Assembly (NCBI RefSeq): GCF_017654315.1
Contig: NZ_CP072203.1
Coordinates: forward strand, 1,178,001 to 1,242,000
Source of the DNA: Gordonia polyisoprenivorans
GTDB taxonomy: Bacteria > Actinomycetota > Actinomycetes > Mycobacteriales > Mycobacteriaceae
Reading direction: 5' to 3'
DNA: 64,000 bases
Position 1 is the stretch's first letter. Each line of letters opens with the position of its first letter. Shown piece after piece: positions 9,098 through 18,548 of this stretch. Below the pieces are notes generated by a model, which was not told the origin of the DNA, searched no databases, and saw only the letters and a program-made list of their open reading frames with translations. Position numbers and translations under genes: made by a program.

Positions 9098-10924
9098 ATG
9101 ACCTCAGCAACCATTCCCGGATTGGATCCCGACAGCGCCCCGACCTCACACGCGGGCCTGCTGGCATGGGTCGCCGAAGTCGCCGAGCTGACCCAGCCCG
9201 ACCGGGTGGTGTGGTCCGACGGTAGCGACGAGGAGTGGGAGCGGCTGACCGCGGAGCTGGTCGAGGCCGGGACGCTGGTCAAACTCAACGAGGATCGCAA
9301 GCCCAACTCCTATCTCGCCAAGTCCGACCCCGCCGACGTCGCGCGCGTCGAATCGCGCACCTTCATCTGCGCCAATACCGCCGAAGAGGCCGGCCCCACG
9401 AACAACTGGGTCGACCCCGCCGAGATGCGCGCGACCATGACCGAGCTGTACCGGGGCAGCATGCGCGGCCGCACCATGTTCGTCATCCCCTTCTGCATGG
9501 GCCCCCTCGGCTCCGACGACCCGAAGCTCGGTGTCGAGCTCACCGACTCCGAGTACGTCGTGCTGTCGATGCGCATCATGACCCGCGTCGGCCCGAAGGT
9601 TCTCGAGGCACTGGGCGACGACGGCTTCTTCGTCAAGGGTCTGCACTCCGTGGGTGCCCCGCTCGAGCCCGGCCAGGCCGACGTGCCCTGGCCGTGCAAC
9701 CCCGACAAGTACATCACCCACTTCCCCGAGGATCGTGAGATCTGGTCCTACGGTTCGGGTTACGGCGGAAACGCGCTGCTGGGCAAGAAGTGCTACGCGC
9801 TACGCATCGCGTCGGTCATCGCCCGCGACGAGGGCTGGCTGGCCGAGCACATGCTGATCCTGAAGCTGACCAGCCCGCAGAACAAGGTGTACTTCGTCGC
9901 CGCGGCCTTCCCGAGCGCGTGCGGCAAGACCAACCTCGCGATGATCCAGCCCACCATCCCCGGATGGAAAGCCGAGACCGTCGGCGACGACATCGCGTGG
10001 ATGCGCTTCGGTGACGACGGCCGTCTCTACGCGATCAACCCCGAATTCGGGTTCTTCGGTGTCGCTCCCGGCACCAGCGAGGACTCCAACCCGAACGCGA
10101 TGAAGACCATCGAGGCCGGTAACACGCTCTACACCAACGTCGCACTGACCGACGACGGTGACATCTGGTGGGAGGGCATCGGCGGCGAGACCCCCGCGCA
10201 CCTGACCGACTGGCTCGGCAACGAGTGGACGCCCGAGTCCGATCACAAGGCCGCACACCCGAATTCTCGATACTGCACCCCGATTTCCCAGTGCCCGTCG
10301 CTGGCGCAGGAATGGGACGACCCGCAGGGTGTGCCGATCTCGGCGATCCTGTTCGGTGGTCGTCGCAAGACCACGGTCCCGCTGGTGACCGAGGCCCGTG
10401 ACTGGCAGAACGGCGTGTTCATGGGCGCCACCGTCGGTTCCGAGCAGACCGCCGCCGCCGAAGGCAAGGTCGGCACCGTCCGTCGCGACCCGATGGCGAT
10501 GCTCCCGTTCATGGGCTACCACGTGGGCGACTACTTCGCGCACTGGATCAATCTCGGCAAGAACGCTGACGCGTCGAAGCTCCCGAAGGTCTTCTACGTC
10601 AACTGGTTCCGTCGTGGTGACGATGGTCGCTTCCTGTGGCCCGGCTTCGGCGAGAACAGCCGCGTGCTCAAGTGGATCATCGGACGCATCGAAGGCGAGA
10701 ACGAGGGCGTCAACACCCCGATCGGCATCGTCGCCAAGCCCGACGAAATCGACGTCGCCGGCCTCGATCTGCCCGCCGAAGATCTCGCTGCCGCACTCGA
10801 TTTCGACCCCGAGGAATGGCGCCGCGAGTTGCCGCTCATCGAGGAGCTGTTCGACTTCGTCGGTGAGAAGCTGCCGACGAGCCTGTCCGACGAGCTCGAC
10901 CAGCTCAAACAGCGCCTCGCCTGA
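9098..10924 (+). CDS. pckG: phosphoenolpyruvate carboxykinase (GTP)
   Basis: A 608-residue GTP-dependent PEP carboxykinase converting oxaloacetate and GTP to PEP, CO2 and GDP; it is the gluconeogenic/anaplerotic node of mycobacteria and relatives. The active-site kinase-1a motif FPSACGKTN at 271-279 includes the reactive cysteine (Cys275) and P-loop lysine. Other family blocks are visible: [38 protein letters not shown] and [15 protein letters not shown]. An in-frame ATG lies 30 nt upstream at 9068, but the ATG at 9098 is preceded by an exceptional AGGAGGAGAT and gives the family length. The gene stands alone after the three-gene operon. M. tuberculosis has the same neighbourhood (Rv0211). 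Confidence 0.97.
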   Translation: MTSATIPGLDPDSAPTSHAGLLAWVAEVAELTQPDRVVWSDGSDEEWERLTAELVEAGTLVKLNEDRKPNSYLAKSDPADVARVESRTFICANTAEEAGPTNNWVDPAEMRATMTELYRGSMRGRTMFVIPFCMGPLGSDDPKLGVELTDSEYVVLSMRIMTRVGPKVLEALGDDGFFVKGLHSVGAPLEPGQADVPWPCNPDKYITHFPEDREIWSYGSGYGGNALLGKKCYALRIASVIARDEGWLAEHMLILKLTSPQNKVYFVAAAFPSACGKTNLAMIQPTIPGWKAETVGDDIAWMRFGDDGRLYAINPEFGFFGVAPGTSEDSNPNAMKTIEAGNTLYTNVALTDDGDIWWEGIGGETPAHLTDWLGNEWTPESDHKAAHPNSRYCTPISQCPSLAQEWDDPQGVPISAILFGGRRKTTVPLVTEARDWQNGVFMGATVGSEQTAAAEGKVGTVRRDPMAMLPFMGYHVGDYFAHWINLGKNADASKLPKVFYVNWFRRGDDGRFLWPGFGENSRVLKWIIGRIEGENEGVNTPIGIVAKPDEIDVAGLDLPAEDLAAALDFDPEEWRRELPLIEELFDFVGEKLPTSLSDELDQLKQRLA

Positions 10925-10979
10925 AAGCCTCGATCATCCGTTGAGATGACACGGGACTCCTGAGGTATCGTTGCCCCCT

Positions 10980-12008
10980 ATGAGACTTCGCTCATGGGGG
11001 GCAGCGTTCGTTTCGGCGCTCGCCGTCTCGCTGACCATCGGATCCGGCGTGGCGACGGCGGTGCCCGGTTCGCCGGTTCCCGGCCAATCCATGGCCACCT
11101 CGCGATATGTCGACACCGAGATCGTGCCCGGCATACCGTCTTTCGGGGCTATTTCGGGTATCGACCAGACCGCCAACGGCGACTACGCGATGATCTCGAC
11201 CGATGTCGGTCGTGCCGGTCCCGCCCGCTTCTACACCACCCACATCGACTACTACCCGTCGGTCGGTCAGCTCGGCGTCCCGCGCTTCACCGGCGGTGGT
11301 ACCGTACTCAGCCCGCTGAATCTGCCGCTGCTGCCCGGTGATGCGCAGTTCGAGGGCATCCGGTCGGTCGGTGGTGGCTACGTCGTCGTGAGCGGCGGGG
11401 CGCATCAGTTCGTCCGTCAGATCGGCCCGTTCGGTACGTTCGTCCGAGATCTCCCGCTGCCCTCTGCGTGGCGCCCGACGCGGACCGCAGGTGTCAACGG
11501 CCAGAAGGGACTCACCGGGGTGGCCGTCGGGCCGCGCGGACAGATCAGTGTGATCACCGCCGGCGGGCTGCGCCAGGATCCGGGTAACGCGGCCCGGCTG
11601 CTGACCTTCGGATCGGGTCGCGGGCAGAGCGAGTACGTCTACCGCACCGACCCCGGCAAGGTCGCCGCCGACGTCATCGCCGTCAACAACACCGACTACC
11701 TGGTCCTCGAACGCGGTCGCGGACGAGTGACGAGCATCTACTGGGCCACCACCCGCGGCGCCGACGCGGTGACCGGCAAGGCCAAGCTCTCCGGCTCCGA
11801 GAAGGCGATGTCCAAGACCGAGATCTTCTCGGCCAACCCGTTGCCGAATCTGGTGACCGGCAACATGTCCGGAATGGCATGGGGCAATTGGCTTCCCGAC
11901 GTCCGCGGACAGAACTATCGGGCCCGGATGCTCTACGTCGTCACCAACAACATGTTCGCCGGACCGACCCGCGTGCACGCGATCGAGGTGCGCTTCCCAC
12001 GTCGCTGA
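10980..12008 (+). CDS. secreted phytase-like/esterase-like beta-propeller protein
   Basis: A 342-residue protein with a Sec signal peptide (MRLRSWG, hydrophobic core to about residue 29, AVPG cleavage region). The mature part carries the phytase-like esterase pattern: GAISGIDQTANGDYAMISTD near the N terminus, FEGIRSVGGGYVVVSG, KGLTGVAVGPRGQISVI, DVIAVNNTDYLVLERGRG and the closing GMAWGN strand. These repeated beta-strand units and the ISG/D signatures match PF13449 (esterase-like activity of phytase). The ATG at 10980 starts the signal peptide cleanly; a TTG three codons upstream is less likely. It probably acts on a phosphorylated or ester compound outside the membrane. The substrate cannot be read from sequence. 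Confidence 0.8.
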   Translation: MRLRSWGAAFVSALAVSLTIGSGVATAVPGSPVPGQSMATSRYVDTEIVPGIPSFGAISGIDQTANGDYAMISTDVGRAGPARFYTTHIDYYPSVGQLGVPRFTGGGTVLSPLNLPLLPGDAQFEGIRSVGGGYVVVSGGAHQFVRQIGPFGTFVRDLPLPSAWRPTRTAGVNGQKGLTGVAVGPRGQISVITAGGLRQDPGNAARLLTFGSGRGQSEYVYRTDPGKVAADVIAVNNTDYLVLERGRGRVTSIYWATTRGADAVTGKAKLSGSEKAMSKTEIFSANPLPNLVTGNMSGMAWGNWLPDVRGQNYRARMLYVVTNNMFAGPTRVHAIEVRFPRR

Positions 12009-12101
12009 CCCACACCCGGACACGGGCCACGCCCGCGACCGGGGTGAGTTCAGGGACAACCCCGATGGCCATTCCGGCGCCGACCTGGCACCGTGGTGGC
12101 C

Positions 12102-13010
12102 ATGACATCAGCGCACGCAGAGATGACGCAACCGCGCGGCACCGCCGCCGCGGCCGGATCCGAGGGTCTGACCAAGGTCTACGGAACAGGTGACACCGCC
12201 GTTCACGCTCTGCGTGGCGTGACCATCGAGTTCGCCGCCGGACAGTTCACCGCGATCATGGGGCCGTCGGGGTCGGGGAAGTCGACGCTGATGCACTGCC
12301 TCGCCGGTCTCGACGACGCCACCGGGGGTCGCGCCTACATCGGTGACGTCGCCCTCACCGGGCTCTCCGACAAGGAGATGACCAAACTCCGCCGCGACCG
12401 CATCGGCTTCGTGTTCCAGTCGTTCAATCTGGTGCCCACCCTGACCGCGGCCGAGAACATCACCCTGCCGCTCGACATCGCCGGCCGACCGGTGGACAAG
12501 GAGTGGTTCGACACCGTCATCGGCCGCCTCGGCATCGGGGATCGGCTCGGCCACCTACCGACCGAACTGTCGGGCGGCCAGCAGCAGCGCGTCGCGTGTG
12601 CACGCGCACTGGTCGGCAAGCCCGACATCATCTTCGGTGACGAGCCGACCGGCAACCTCGATTCCCGCTCCTCCGGAGAGGTTCTCGCGATCCTGCGCGC
12701 GGCCACCGACGAGTTCGGGCAGACCGTCGTCATCGTCACCCACGATCCTCGCGCCGCGTCCTACGCCGACCGTGTGGTCTTCCTCGCCGACGGCAACATC
12801 GTGCGGGAGCTGACCCGCCCCACCGCCGACGACGTGTTCGAGGTCATGCGTCACCTCGATGACAAACCGGGGGATGACAAGCCGGGGGACGCGACACCGG
12901 TCGACGGGCTCACCGGCACCACGGACTCCGGTGCACCTGCCGCCGGCCAGGCCACCGCCCCGGTCAACCCGACCGACGGAACGCCCCGCGGGCGCCACGA
13001 GGCTCGCTGA
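12102..13010 (+). CDS. MacB/LolD-type ABC transporter ATP-binding protein
   Basis: A 302-residue ABC ATPase with Walker A GPSGSGKST (54-62), Q-loop FVFQSFNL, signature LSGGQQQR (156-163), Walker B IIFGDEP (176-182), D-loop NLDSRSS and H-loop VIVTHDPRA. This is the MacB/LolD/FtsE subclass, which powers mechanotransmission by FtsX-type permeases rather than solute pumping. The C-terminal ~70 residues are a Gly/Asp/Thr-rich, low-complexity extension. The start is uncertain: in-frame GTG codons lie 6-9 nt upstream and an ATG lies at 12123, and no clear ribosome site decides. The permease gene follows after 3 nt, so the two form one exporter. Confidence 0.92.
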   Translation: MTSAHAEMTQPRGTAAAAGSEGLTKVYGTGDTAVHALRGVTIEFAAGQFTAIMGPSGSGKSTLMHCLAGLDDATGGRAYIGDVALTGLSDKEMTKLRRDRIGFVFQSFNLVPTLTAAENITLPLDIAGRPVDKEWFDTVIGRLGIGDRLGHLPTELSGGQQQRVACARALVGKPDIIFGDEPTGNLDSRSSGEVLAILRAATDEFGQTVVIVTHDPRAASYADRVVFLADGNIVRELTRPTADDVFEVMRHLDDKPGDDKPGDATPVDGLTGTTDSGAPAAGQATAPVNPTDGTPRGRHEAR

Positions 13011-13013
13011 CCA

Positions 13014-15566
13014 ATGGCCGCATCATCGGTGATGCGCAAGGTCTCCCTGCGAAACCTGCGTGCGCACAAGCTCCGATTGTTCCTGACCGTCTTCTCGATC
13101 GTCCTGGGTACCTCGTTCGTTGCCGGGTCGATCGTGTTCACCTCCACCATCTCCCACGCGTTCAACTCGATCTTCGAAGGCGCGGCACAAGGTGTGGCCG
13201 TCGAGATCACGCCGCAACGATCGACCTCCGACGGTGTGCCTGACAGCGTCGTCGACCAGCTCCGGGATCGTAAGCAGGAGTTGGGGATCGACAAGATCGT
13301 CACCAATCAGCAGGGGCCGGTGACGATCGCCGGCGCCGACGGCAAGGCGCTGCAGACCGGTGGTGCCCCGAGTATCGCCACCGCCTACATTCCGCCGGAT
13401 CAGGCGATCTCCTCGGAGAGACTGCTGCCCGGTGGCCGGGCGCCCAATGGGCAGAACGAGATCGTGCTCAACTCCTCGGCCGCCGACAAGGGTGGCCTGA
13501 AGGTCGGATCGAAGACGAAACTCGTGATCGGACAAGGTAGTACGCAGCCGTTGGAGGTGACCGTCGTCGGCCTCGTCGACCTGCCCACCTCGACCGGCGG
13601 GTACGTCAACGTCCAGTTCGACCAGCAAACCGCGTCCGACATCTTTTCCGACGGTTCGCATGTCGCGGTGGTCGACATGTCCGCGGTGTCCGGGGTATCC
13701 GCCGACGAACTCGCCAAGCGGGTGTCGGCGCTCGTCGACACCGACGAGTACAAGGTGCGTACCGGCGACCAGGTGCGCGCGGACGAGAAGGCCCAGGTCA
13801 ACCAGTTCCTGACCATTTTCACCGGAATCCTGTTGGCATTCGCGGCAATCGGGCTCATCGTCGGTACCTTCATCATCTACAACACCTTCTCGATGATCGT
13901 CGCGCAACGCAATCGTGAACTGGCCCTGCTGCGCGCCATCGGTGCCAGCCGGCGTCAGGTGTCGCGCTCGGTGCTCTTCGAGGCGTTCGTCGTCGGCGTC
14001 ATCGGCGGGCTCGTCGGGCTCGGTGTCGGCATCGGATTGGCCGCGGTGTTGAAGGCGGTGGTTGGTTCCGCGTCGGGTCTGCCGAGTGGTTCCCTGCAGG
14101 TCGGTGTGTGGGCGGTGCTCGCCGCGCTGTTCGTCGGGATCGTCGTCACGATGGTCAGCGCGTGGGTGCCCGCGGTCCGTGCCGCACGGGTGTCCCCGGT
14201 GGAGGCGATGCGTGCCGGGGTCACCGAAGGTGCTGCGCCGCTCCGTAATCGGACGCTGGTCGGCGTCGTCTTCTTGCTGATCGCCATCGGCACGATCGCG
14301 TGGGGCGCGATGGGCGCAGGCCTATTGCGCGCGGTGGTGGTCGGTATCGGCGCTGGTGCGGCGATCGTCGCATCGGTGTTGGCCGGACCGGCACTGTCCA
14401 AACCCATCGTGGGTGGTCTCGGCCGGGTGATCGGTGCGCCGTTCGGCACGGTCGGACGGTTGGCCCGGACCAACGCGGTGCGCAATCCACGACGCAGCGC
14501 GGCGACCGCGTTCGCGCTGACCCTCGGTCTGATGCTGGTCGCCGTGATCGGCACCCTCGGCGCCTCGTTCAAGGGAACCGTCGATCAGGCCGTCGACGCG
14601 GGTATCCGGGCCGACTACATCGTTGCGGGCACCAACAATTCGCCGGTGCCCGAGTCGGTGGCCGGGGCGGTCACCAAGGTGCCGGGCATCTCCGACGCCG
14701 TGTCGTTCGGCATCGTGTCGGCGCGTATCGACGGTCAGCCGCGCACCGGGTTCGCCGCTCTCGGTGGTGATCTCAATGGTGTGTCGGTATTGAACATGCT
14801 CGACGGTGCATCCGACAAGCTGCCGGCCGACGGGATGTTCATCAGTGAACGCACCGCCAACGAGCGTGGCTGGAAACGTGGGCAGACCCTGACCTTCACC
14901 TCGGCCGACGGGTCGCAGGTGCCGGTCACGATCGCCGGCGTGTACCAGGACAACGAGGCGCTGCAGCCGTGGATGGTTGGCTCGCAGGTGTATGAGAAGG
15001 TCATGCCGGAAACGAGCCGGATCACGTTCGGGCTGTTCGTGAAGGCGGCACCCGGTACTAACCTCGACACCCTGCGCACCGATCTCGAGAACGCGACGTC
15101 GGGGTATCTGACGGTGCAGGTGGAGACCCGCGAGCAATACAAGAGCAGCATCTCCGAGCAGATTGATCAGATGCTCGCGACGTTGTACGCCATGCTCGGT
15201 CTCGCCCTGCTCATCGCGGTCCTCGGCATCATCAACACACTCGCGCTGTCGGTGGTGGAGCGCAAACGCGAGATCGGCATGCTGCGCGCGATCGGAACCC
15301 TGCGCAGTCAGATCAGACGGACCATCTATCTGGAGTCGGTGCTGATCGCGATCTACGGGGCCGTCCTCGGCGTCGTTCTGGGTTCGGTGATCGGTTGGGC
15401 TCTGGTGCGCACGCTCGCCCGGTGGGGGCTCGGTGATCCGGTGCTGCCGTGGAGCTTGATGGGCTGGACGCTGCTCGCCTCGGCCGCGGTCGGCGTGTTG
15501 GCCGCGTTGTGGCCCGCGGTGCGGGCTGCGCGGACGAAACCGCTCGAGGCGATCGCCGAAGGATGA
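13014..15566 (+). CDS. FtsX-like ABC permease with two FtsX domains
   Basis: An 850-residue permease with TM1 near residues 20-42, a periplasmic MacB-type domain (~45-265), and FtsX domain 1 (~270-405). Three or four hydrophobic helices (~415-540) follow, then a second periplasmic domain and FtsX domain 2 (~725-850). Both domains carry the family hallmark: AQRNRELALLRAIGASRRQV and ERKREIGMLRAIGTLRSQI. This duplicated arrangement is standard for actinobacterial single-chain permeases paired with a MacB-like ATPase. The gene starts 3 nt after the ATPase stop. Exported cargo is unknown; lipoproteins, antimicrobial peptides or envelope factors are typical for the class. The MmpS-like gene 50 nt downstream may be related but has its own candidate promoter. 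Confidence 0.92.
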   Translation: MAASSVMRKVSLRNLRAHKLRLFLTVFSIVLGTSFVAGSIVFTSTISHAFNSIFEGAAQGVAVEITPQRSTSDGVPDSVVDQLRDRKQELGIDKIVTNQQGPVTIAGADGKALQTGGAPSIATAYIPPDQAISSERLLPGGRAPNGQNEIVLNSSAADKGGLKVGSKTKLVIGQGSTQPLEVTVVGLVDLPTSTGGYVNVQFDQQTASDIFSDGSHVAVVDMSAVSGVSADELAKRVSALVDTDEYKVRTGDQVRADEKAQVNQFLTIFTGILLAFAAIGLIVGTFIIYNTFSMIVAQRNRELALLRAIGASRRQVSRSVLFEAFVVGVIGGLVGLGVGIGLAAVLKAVVGSASGLPSGSLQVGVWAVLAALFVGIVVTMVSAWVPAVRAARVSPVEAMRAGVTEGAAPLRNRTLVGVVFLLIAIGTIAWGAMGAGLLRAVVVGIGAGAAIVASVLAGPALSKPIVGGLGRVIGAPFGTVGRLARTNAVRNPRRSAATAFALTLGLMLVAVIGTLGASFKGTVDQAVDAGIRADYIVAGTNNSPVPESVAGAVTKVPGISDAVSFGIVSARIDGQPRTGFAALGGDLNGVSVLNMLDGASDKLPADGMFISERTANERGWKRGQTLTFTSADGSQVPVTIAGVYQDNEALQPWMVGSQVYEKVMPETSRITFGLFVKAAPGTNLDTLRTDLENATSGYLTVQVETREQYKSSISEQIDQMLATLYAMLGLALLIAVLGIINTLALSVVERKREIGMLRAIGTLRSQIRRTIYLESVLIAIYGAVLGVVLGSVIGWALVRTLARWGLGDPVLPWSLMGWTLLASAAVGVLAALWPAVRAARTKPLEAIAEG

Positions 15567-15603
15567 GTTCTCCGGGTTGTCGGGGTTGGCGGCCCCGGTT
15601 TGG

Positions 15604-15609
15604 CACAAT
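15604..15609 (+). promoter_or_regulatory. candidate -10 box of a leaderless promoter
   Basis: CACAAT ends 6 nt before the ATG at 15616, which would place transcription initiation at or beside the start codon. There is no ribosome site in between. The -35 assignment is unclear (TTGTCG at 15577 is too distant). Confidence 0.3.
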
Positions 15610-15615
15610 CGGCGC

Positions 15616-16353
15616 ATGACTCAGCCACCGGAAGATCCGTGGGATCCGAATCGTCCGCCGCCGCACACGCGTGCGTTCGACCCTGAGCAGAATCCGGCGG
15701 AGTACCCCGACGCGGGTTATCCCCAGACCGGGTATGGCCAGACGGGATATGACCAGTCGGGTTACCCCCAGTCGGGTTACCCCCAGGGGGCTTATACGCA
15801 GGGCTACGGTCAGGAGCCGGGCGGCCCGCCGCCCACCGGACCGTACGGTGAGCCGCCGTCCGGGGGCAGCGGAGGCGGGGGTCGGCGGACCCTGATCCTG
15901 GCGCTTGCGGTGATCGCGGCCCTGGTGTTGATCGTGGTCGTCGCAGTGCTCGTCGTCCGGAGCACTGGTGGTGGTGATTCGACGGCGTCGCCGACGACGA
16001 GTTCGGTGTCGGCGACGCCGTCGACCACTACACCCACAACCACGACCACCACCGAGACGACAACGGAGGAGACGACCACCGCGCGGGTCACCGCGGGAGC
16101 TGTCGTCTACCAATTGACCGGCAGCGGTGACGTTGCCGGTGTGCGCTACCGCAAGGGCTCGGAGTTCGTCATCGATCCGGTGACCGCCGCGCCATGGTCG
16201 ATGACGACGACGGTCACCGGCGGTTCGGCCGAACTCACCGCAATCGTCGTTCGCGGTCCGGTGACCTGCACCATCATGCACGGTCGCGAACAGCTGACCT
16301 CGACCACGAGTAACGGTGGTCTCCTCCGCTGCGTGGCGGACCTGCCGAACTGA
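15616..16353 (+). CDS. MmpS-like membrane protein with Tyr/Gly/Gln repeat N terminus
   Basis: A 245-residue protein. Residues ~30-70 are a degenerate repeat (GYPQTGYGQTGYDQSGYPQ and so on), likely cytoplasmic and disordered. TM helix ~91-115 is followed by a Ser/Thr stalk (~120-155). The C-terminal ~85 residues look like an MmpS domain: VVYQLTGSGDVAGVRYRKG, then APWSMTTTVTGG, and a Cys pair (TCTIMHG and LLRCVAD) that could form a disulfide. The plan is reminiscent of MmpS3, which also has a long N-terminal extension and a Thr/Pro stalk. No mmpL gene is adjacent. I chose ATG 15616 rather than an upstream frame extension because conserved content begins there. Confidence 0.75.
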   Translation: MTQPPEDPWDPNRPPPHTRAFDPEQNPAEYPDAGYPQTGYGQTGYDQSGYPQSGYPQGAYTQGYGQEPGGPPPTGPYGEPPSGGSGGGGRRTLILALAVIAALVLIVVVAVLVVRSTGGGDSTASPTTSSVSATPSTTTPTTTTTTETTTEETTTARVTAGAVVYQLTGSGDVAGVRYRKGSEFVIDPVTAAPWSMTTTVTGGSAELTAIVVRGPVTCTIMHGREQLTSTTSNGGLLRCVADLPN

Positions 16354-16378
16354 CCATCGCTTCACCCGTTGCACCGAT

Positions 16379-16750
16379 GGGTATCCGGTCCACCGTGGCC
16401 CGGTTCCAGCACCGGCGCAGCCGGTCTCGAGGCTCGCCGCACGCGGCTCGCACCTCGACCATCGGTCTGTGATGCTCGGCCCTTTTCGCCCGGTGGTCGA
16501 GGTGCCGAGGAGCGCCAGCGACGAGCCTCGAGACCCGTTGTGCCGAAAGGATTCCGGTCCACGGTGGTTCGGTTCCAGCGCTGGCGCAGCCGGTCTCGAG
16601 GCTCGCCGCACGCGGCTCGCACCTCGACCATCGGAGGGACCTGACTTCCCGGATCCGTCCAACCCGGTGGTCGAGGTGTGAGGAGCGACAGCGACGAGCC
16701 TCGAGACCCCTTGTGCCGAAAGGATTCCGGGCCACGGTCGGCACGACACC
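16379..16750. repeat. tandem ~174-bp intergenic repeat with inverted A/B elements
   Basis: This fills most of the 493-bp gap 16354-16846, which has no gene. Element A (43 nt, starting GGTCTCGAGGCTCGCCGC and ending CACCTCGACCATCGG) occurs at 16423-16465 and 16592-16634, identical in both. Element B, an imperfect reverse complement, occurs at 16492-16535 and 16667-16708. Each A/B pair could fold as a long cruciform. A shared linker (TGTGCCGAAAGGATTCCGG) follows each B. A third identical A core lies at 18334, beyond the HNH gene. Confidence 0.85.
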
Positions 16751-16846
16751 TCGACCACCGGGTGGTCTTCTCTATGGAGTTCTCAAACAACAGATGCGGT
16801 CCCGGCGAGGCCGGGTGCAGGGAATCAGGTAGTGGGGCAGGGTAGG

Positions 16847-18136
16847 TCAGGCGGCGGTGTCGTCGAGTCGCATGGTGCGGCGGTGGTAGGACGGTACCGG
16901 TCGGCGTTTCGGGTCCACGCTGGCGGGCGGGATCAGCCACGGGTGTCGGTCGAATCCGATGATGATGTCCCATCCGTGGTGGTGCACATCATCATGACAA
17001 CTGCTGCACAGCAGGCAACCGTTATCGAGGTCGGTGGGACCACCATCGGCCCAGTGGTGCACATGGTGTCCTTGGCAACGTCCGGCGTGGGCACCGCATT
17101 TGATACACGCACGATCCCGCACCAACAACGCTTTGCGTTGCCCTGGGGTGAAGAAGCGCTTCTCTTCACCGACACTGAGCGGTACCCCATTCTGATCGAG
17201 CATGATTCTGGTGATCGTGGTGTCACACGACAACATTCTCGCGGTGGCTTCGGTGATGGCACCCATGTTCTGCAGATCCCCGCCGAGTGCCGGGTTGTCC
17301 GCCGACCACGTCCACAACAGTCCGTTCGTCGGTTTGGCCGAGAACGTGGTGTCCGCCAAGCCTTGTGCCGCCAACTCCACGATCGTCTCGAACGCGGCGG
17401 CGCAGATCTGTTCGGGTGTCCGCGGATCCGGGGACCCGTCGGGCTGAGGTTTCGGTGCCGACAAGGTTTCCATCAAAGTTCTGGTTTTCTCGCCCGCAAT
17501 GATGTCGAGGTTCGCCGAGATCTCCAGCCGTCCGTCGTCGGTGATGCGGTCGGTGTAGGAGTTGATTCTCTTGTCCTCTGAGGCCGGTAACCCGCCAGGC
17601 ATCTCCGCAGCGAGCTCGTTACCCAGCTGCCGTGCGTAGAGGTTGATCTCGGCGGGGGTGAATCCGGCGAAGTAGTGCGAGAGGAGTTTCTGCAGGTATT
17701 CACAGCGTTGGACGGTGTCGAGTGGTTCGGGGGAGCGGGTGTCGATGTGTGCCAGTCCGCGGACGATGGCGTCGGCGTGTTCGGACGAGATGGACCCGTC
17801 AGCAGCATGTGTCAACAACAGATCGATATCGGTAGTGGCCGAGATACGCACGTACCGACCTGCGACGGCGGGCGCGAAACCCATGCTGATCAACAACTCC
17901 CGTAGTCGGGTGGTCTTATGACCCGCCACGCCGAGGCGGTCCAGTTCGCCGGTGAGGGTGGTGGCGTGGTGATCGACCAGATTGCGCAACAGTAGGACTT
18001 GTTTCATCGCACCGAAAGCTTGGGGTCCGGTCATCTCCGGGTTCCATTGCAGGTCGCTGAGTTGGGTGACGGTGGCGGCGAAGACTGCTTCGGCATCAAC
18101 GGATTCGGTGTCAAGGACTGTGGTGGATTCGATCAT
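16847..18136 (-). CDS. DUF222 / HNH endonuclease (13E12 repeat family)
   Basis: A 429-residue protein. The N-terminal DUF222 helical domain (~20-310) includes DRLGVAGHKTTRLRELL and the ISATTDIDLLLTHAADGSIS stretch. A C-terminal HNH nuclease follows, with zinc-binding CIKCGAHAGRC, catalytic GHHVHHWADGGPTDLDN and LCSSCHDDVHHHGW. This architecture is the actinobacterial 13E12 family, multi-copy in many genomes and often next to repeats. An in-frame extension to 18202 exists, but the ATG at 18136 has GGGGAGGGG just upstream and starts at the conserved N terminus. The gene is flanked by identical A elements (16592 and 18334). The natural role is unknown; mobility or DNA-repair functions have been suggested for relatives. 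Confidence 0.88.
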   Translation of the reverse strand: MIESTTVLDTESVDAEAVFAATVTQLSDLQWNPEMTGPQAFGAMKQVLLLRNLVDHHATTLTGELDRLGVAGHKTTRLRELLISMGFAPAVAGRYVRISATTDIDLLLTHAADGSISSEHADAIVRGLAHIDTRSPEPLDTVQRCEYLQKLLSHYFAGFTPAEINLYARQLGNELAAEMPGGLPASEDKRINSYTDRITDDGRLEISANLDIIAGEKTRTLMETLSAPKPQPDGSPDPRTPEQICAAAFETIVELAAQGLADTTFSAKPTNGLLWTWSADNPALGGDLQNMGAITEATARMLSCDTTITRIMLDQNGVPLSVGEEKRFFTPGQRKALLVRDRACIKCGAHAGRCQGHHVHHWADGGPTDLDNGCLLCSSCHDDVHHHGWDIIIGFDRHPWLIPPASVDPKRRPVPSYHRRTMRLDDTAA

Positions 18137-18333
18137 GGGCCCCTCCCCGGTGGCTGATCGGTGTGATGGCTCCAGTGTACATCGCCAGTGTGTTCGACGC
18201 AAGGGGTGGTTTGATCAATTCTGCTTGTGGACAACGTGTTTCGGCGTCGATTCTCTGTCGGTGGAGTGAGGTAGTGGGTGCGGTTTTCGTTTGTTTTGCT
18301 TTCGATGTGGTTGGGAGGCTGGTCATCTCGCCG

Positions 18334-18375
18334 GGTCTCGAGGCTCGCCGCACGCGGCTCGCACCTCGACCATCG
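18334..18375 (+). repeat. third copy of intergenic element A
   Basis: Matches the copies at 16423 and 16592 over about 42 nt in the same orientation, so the HNH gene lies between direct copies. The 412-bp gap 18137-18548 otherwise holds only the HNH promoter region (AT-rich 18190-18310) and the degenerate repeats that follow. Confidence 0.85.
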
Positions 18376-18540
18376 AGGGAAAGGGTTACGGCCATCGGGG
18401 GAAAGGTTCTCGGCCATCGGGATAGAGGGTTGCTCGGCCGTCGGGGGCGACGGTCGGGTAGGGCGGGTTGCTCGACTGTCCCGGGGGGGCTCCCCAGCGG
18501 GCGCCGACCATCGGGGGAAGACCTCGACCATCGGGGATTC
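18370..18540. repeat. degenerate ~20-24-bp repeats with CCATCGGGGGAAAG core
   Basis: Related units begin at about 18370, 18392, 18414, 18438, 18508 and 18528 (CCATCGAGGGAAAGG, CCATCGGGGGAAAGG, CCATCGGGATAGAGG, CCGTCGGGGGCG, CCATCGGGGGAAG, CCATCGGGGATTC). They seem to extend the 3' end of element A and end just before the methyltransferase stop. Confidence 0.6.
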
Positions 18541-18548
18541 GAGTCGTG

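Noticed and set aside
16423..18375. Reading the repeats around the HNH gene as terminal repeats of a transposon
   Set aside because: No transposase, no target-site duplication seen, and copies are direct and intergenic rather than terminal inverted.
18370..18540. CRISPR array
   Set aside because: Units are degenerate and adjacent with no regular unique spacers, and no cas genes are present.
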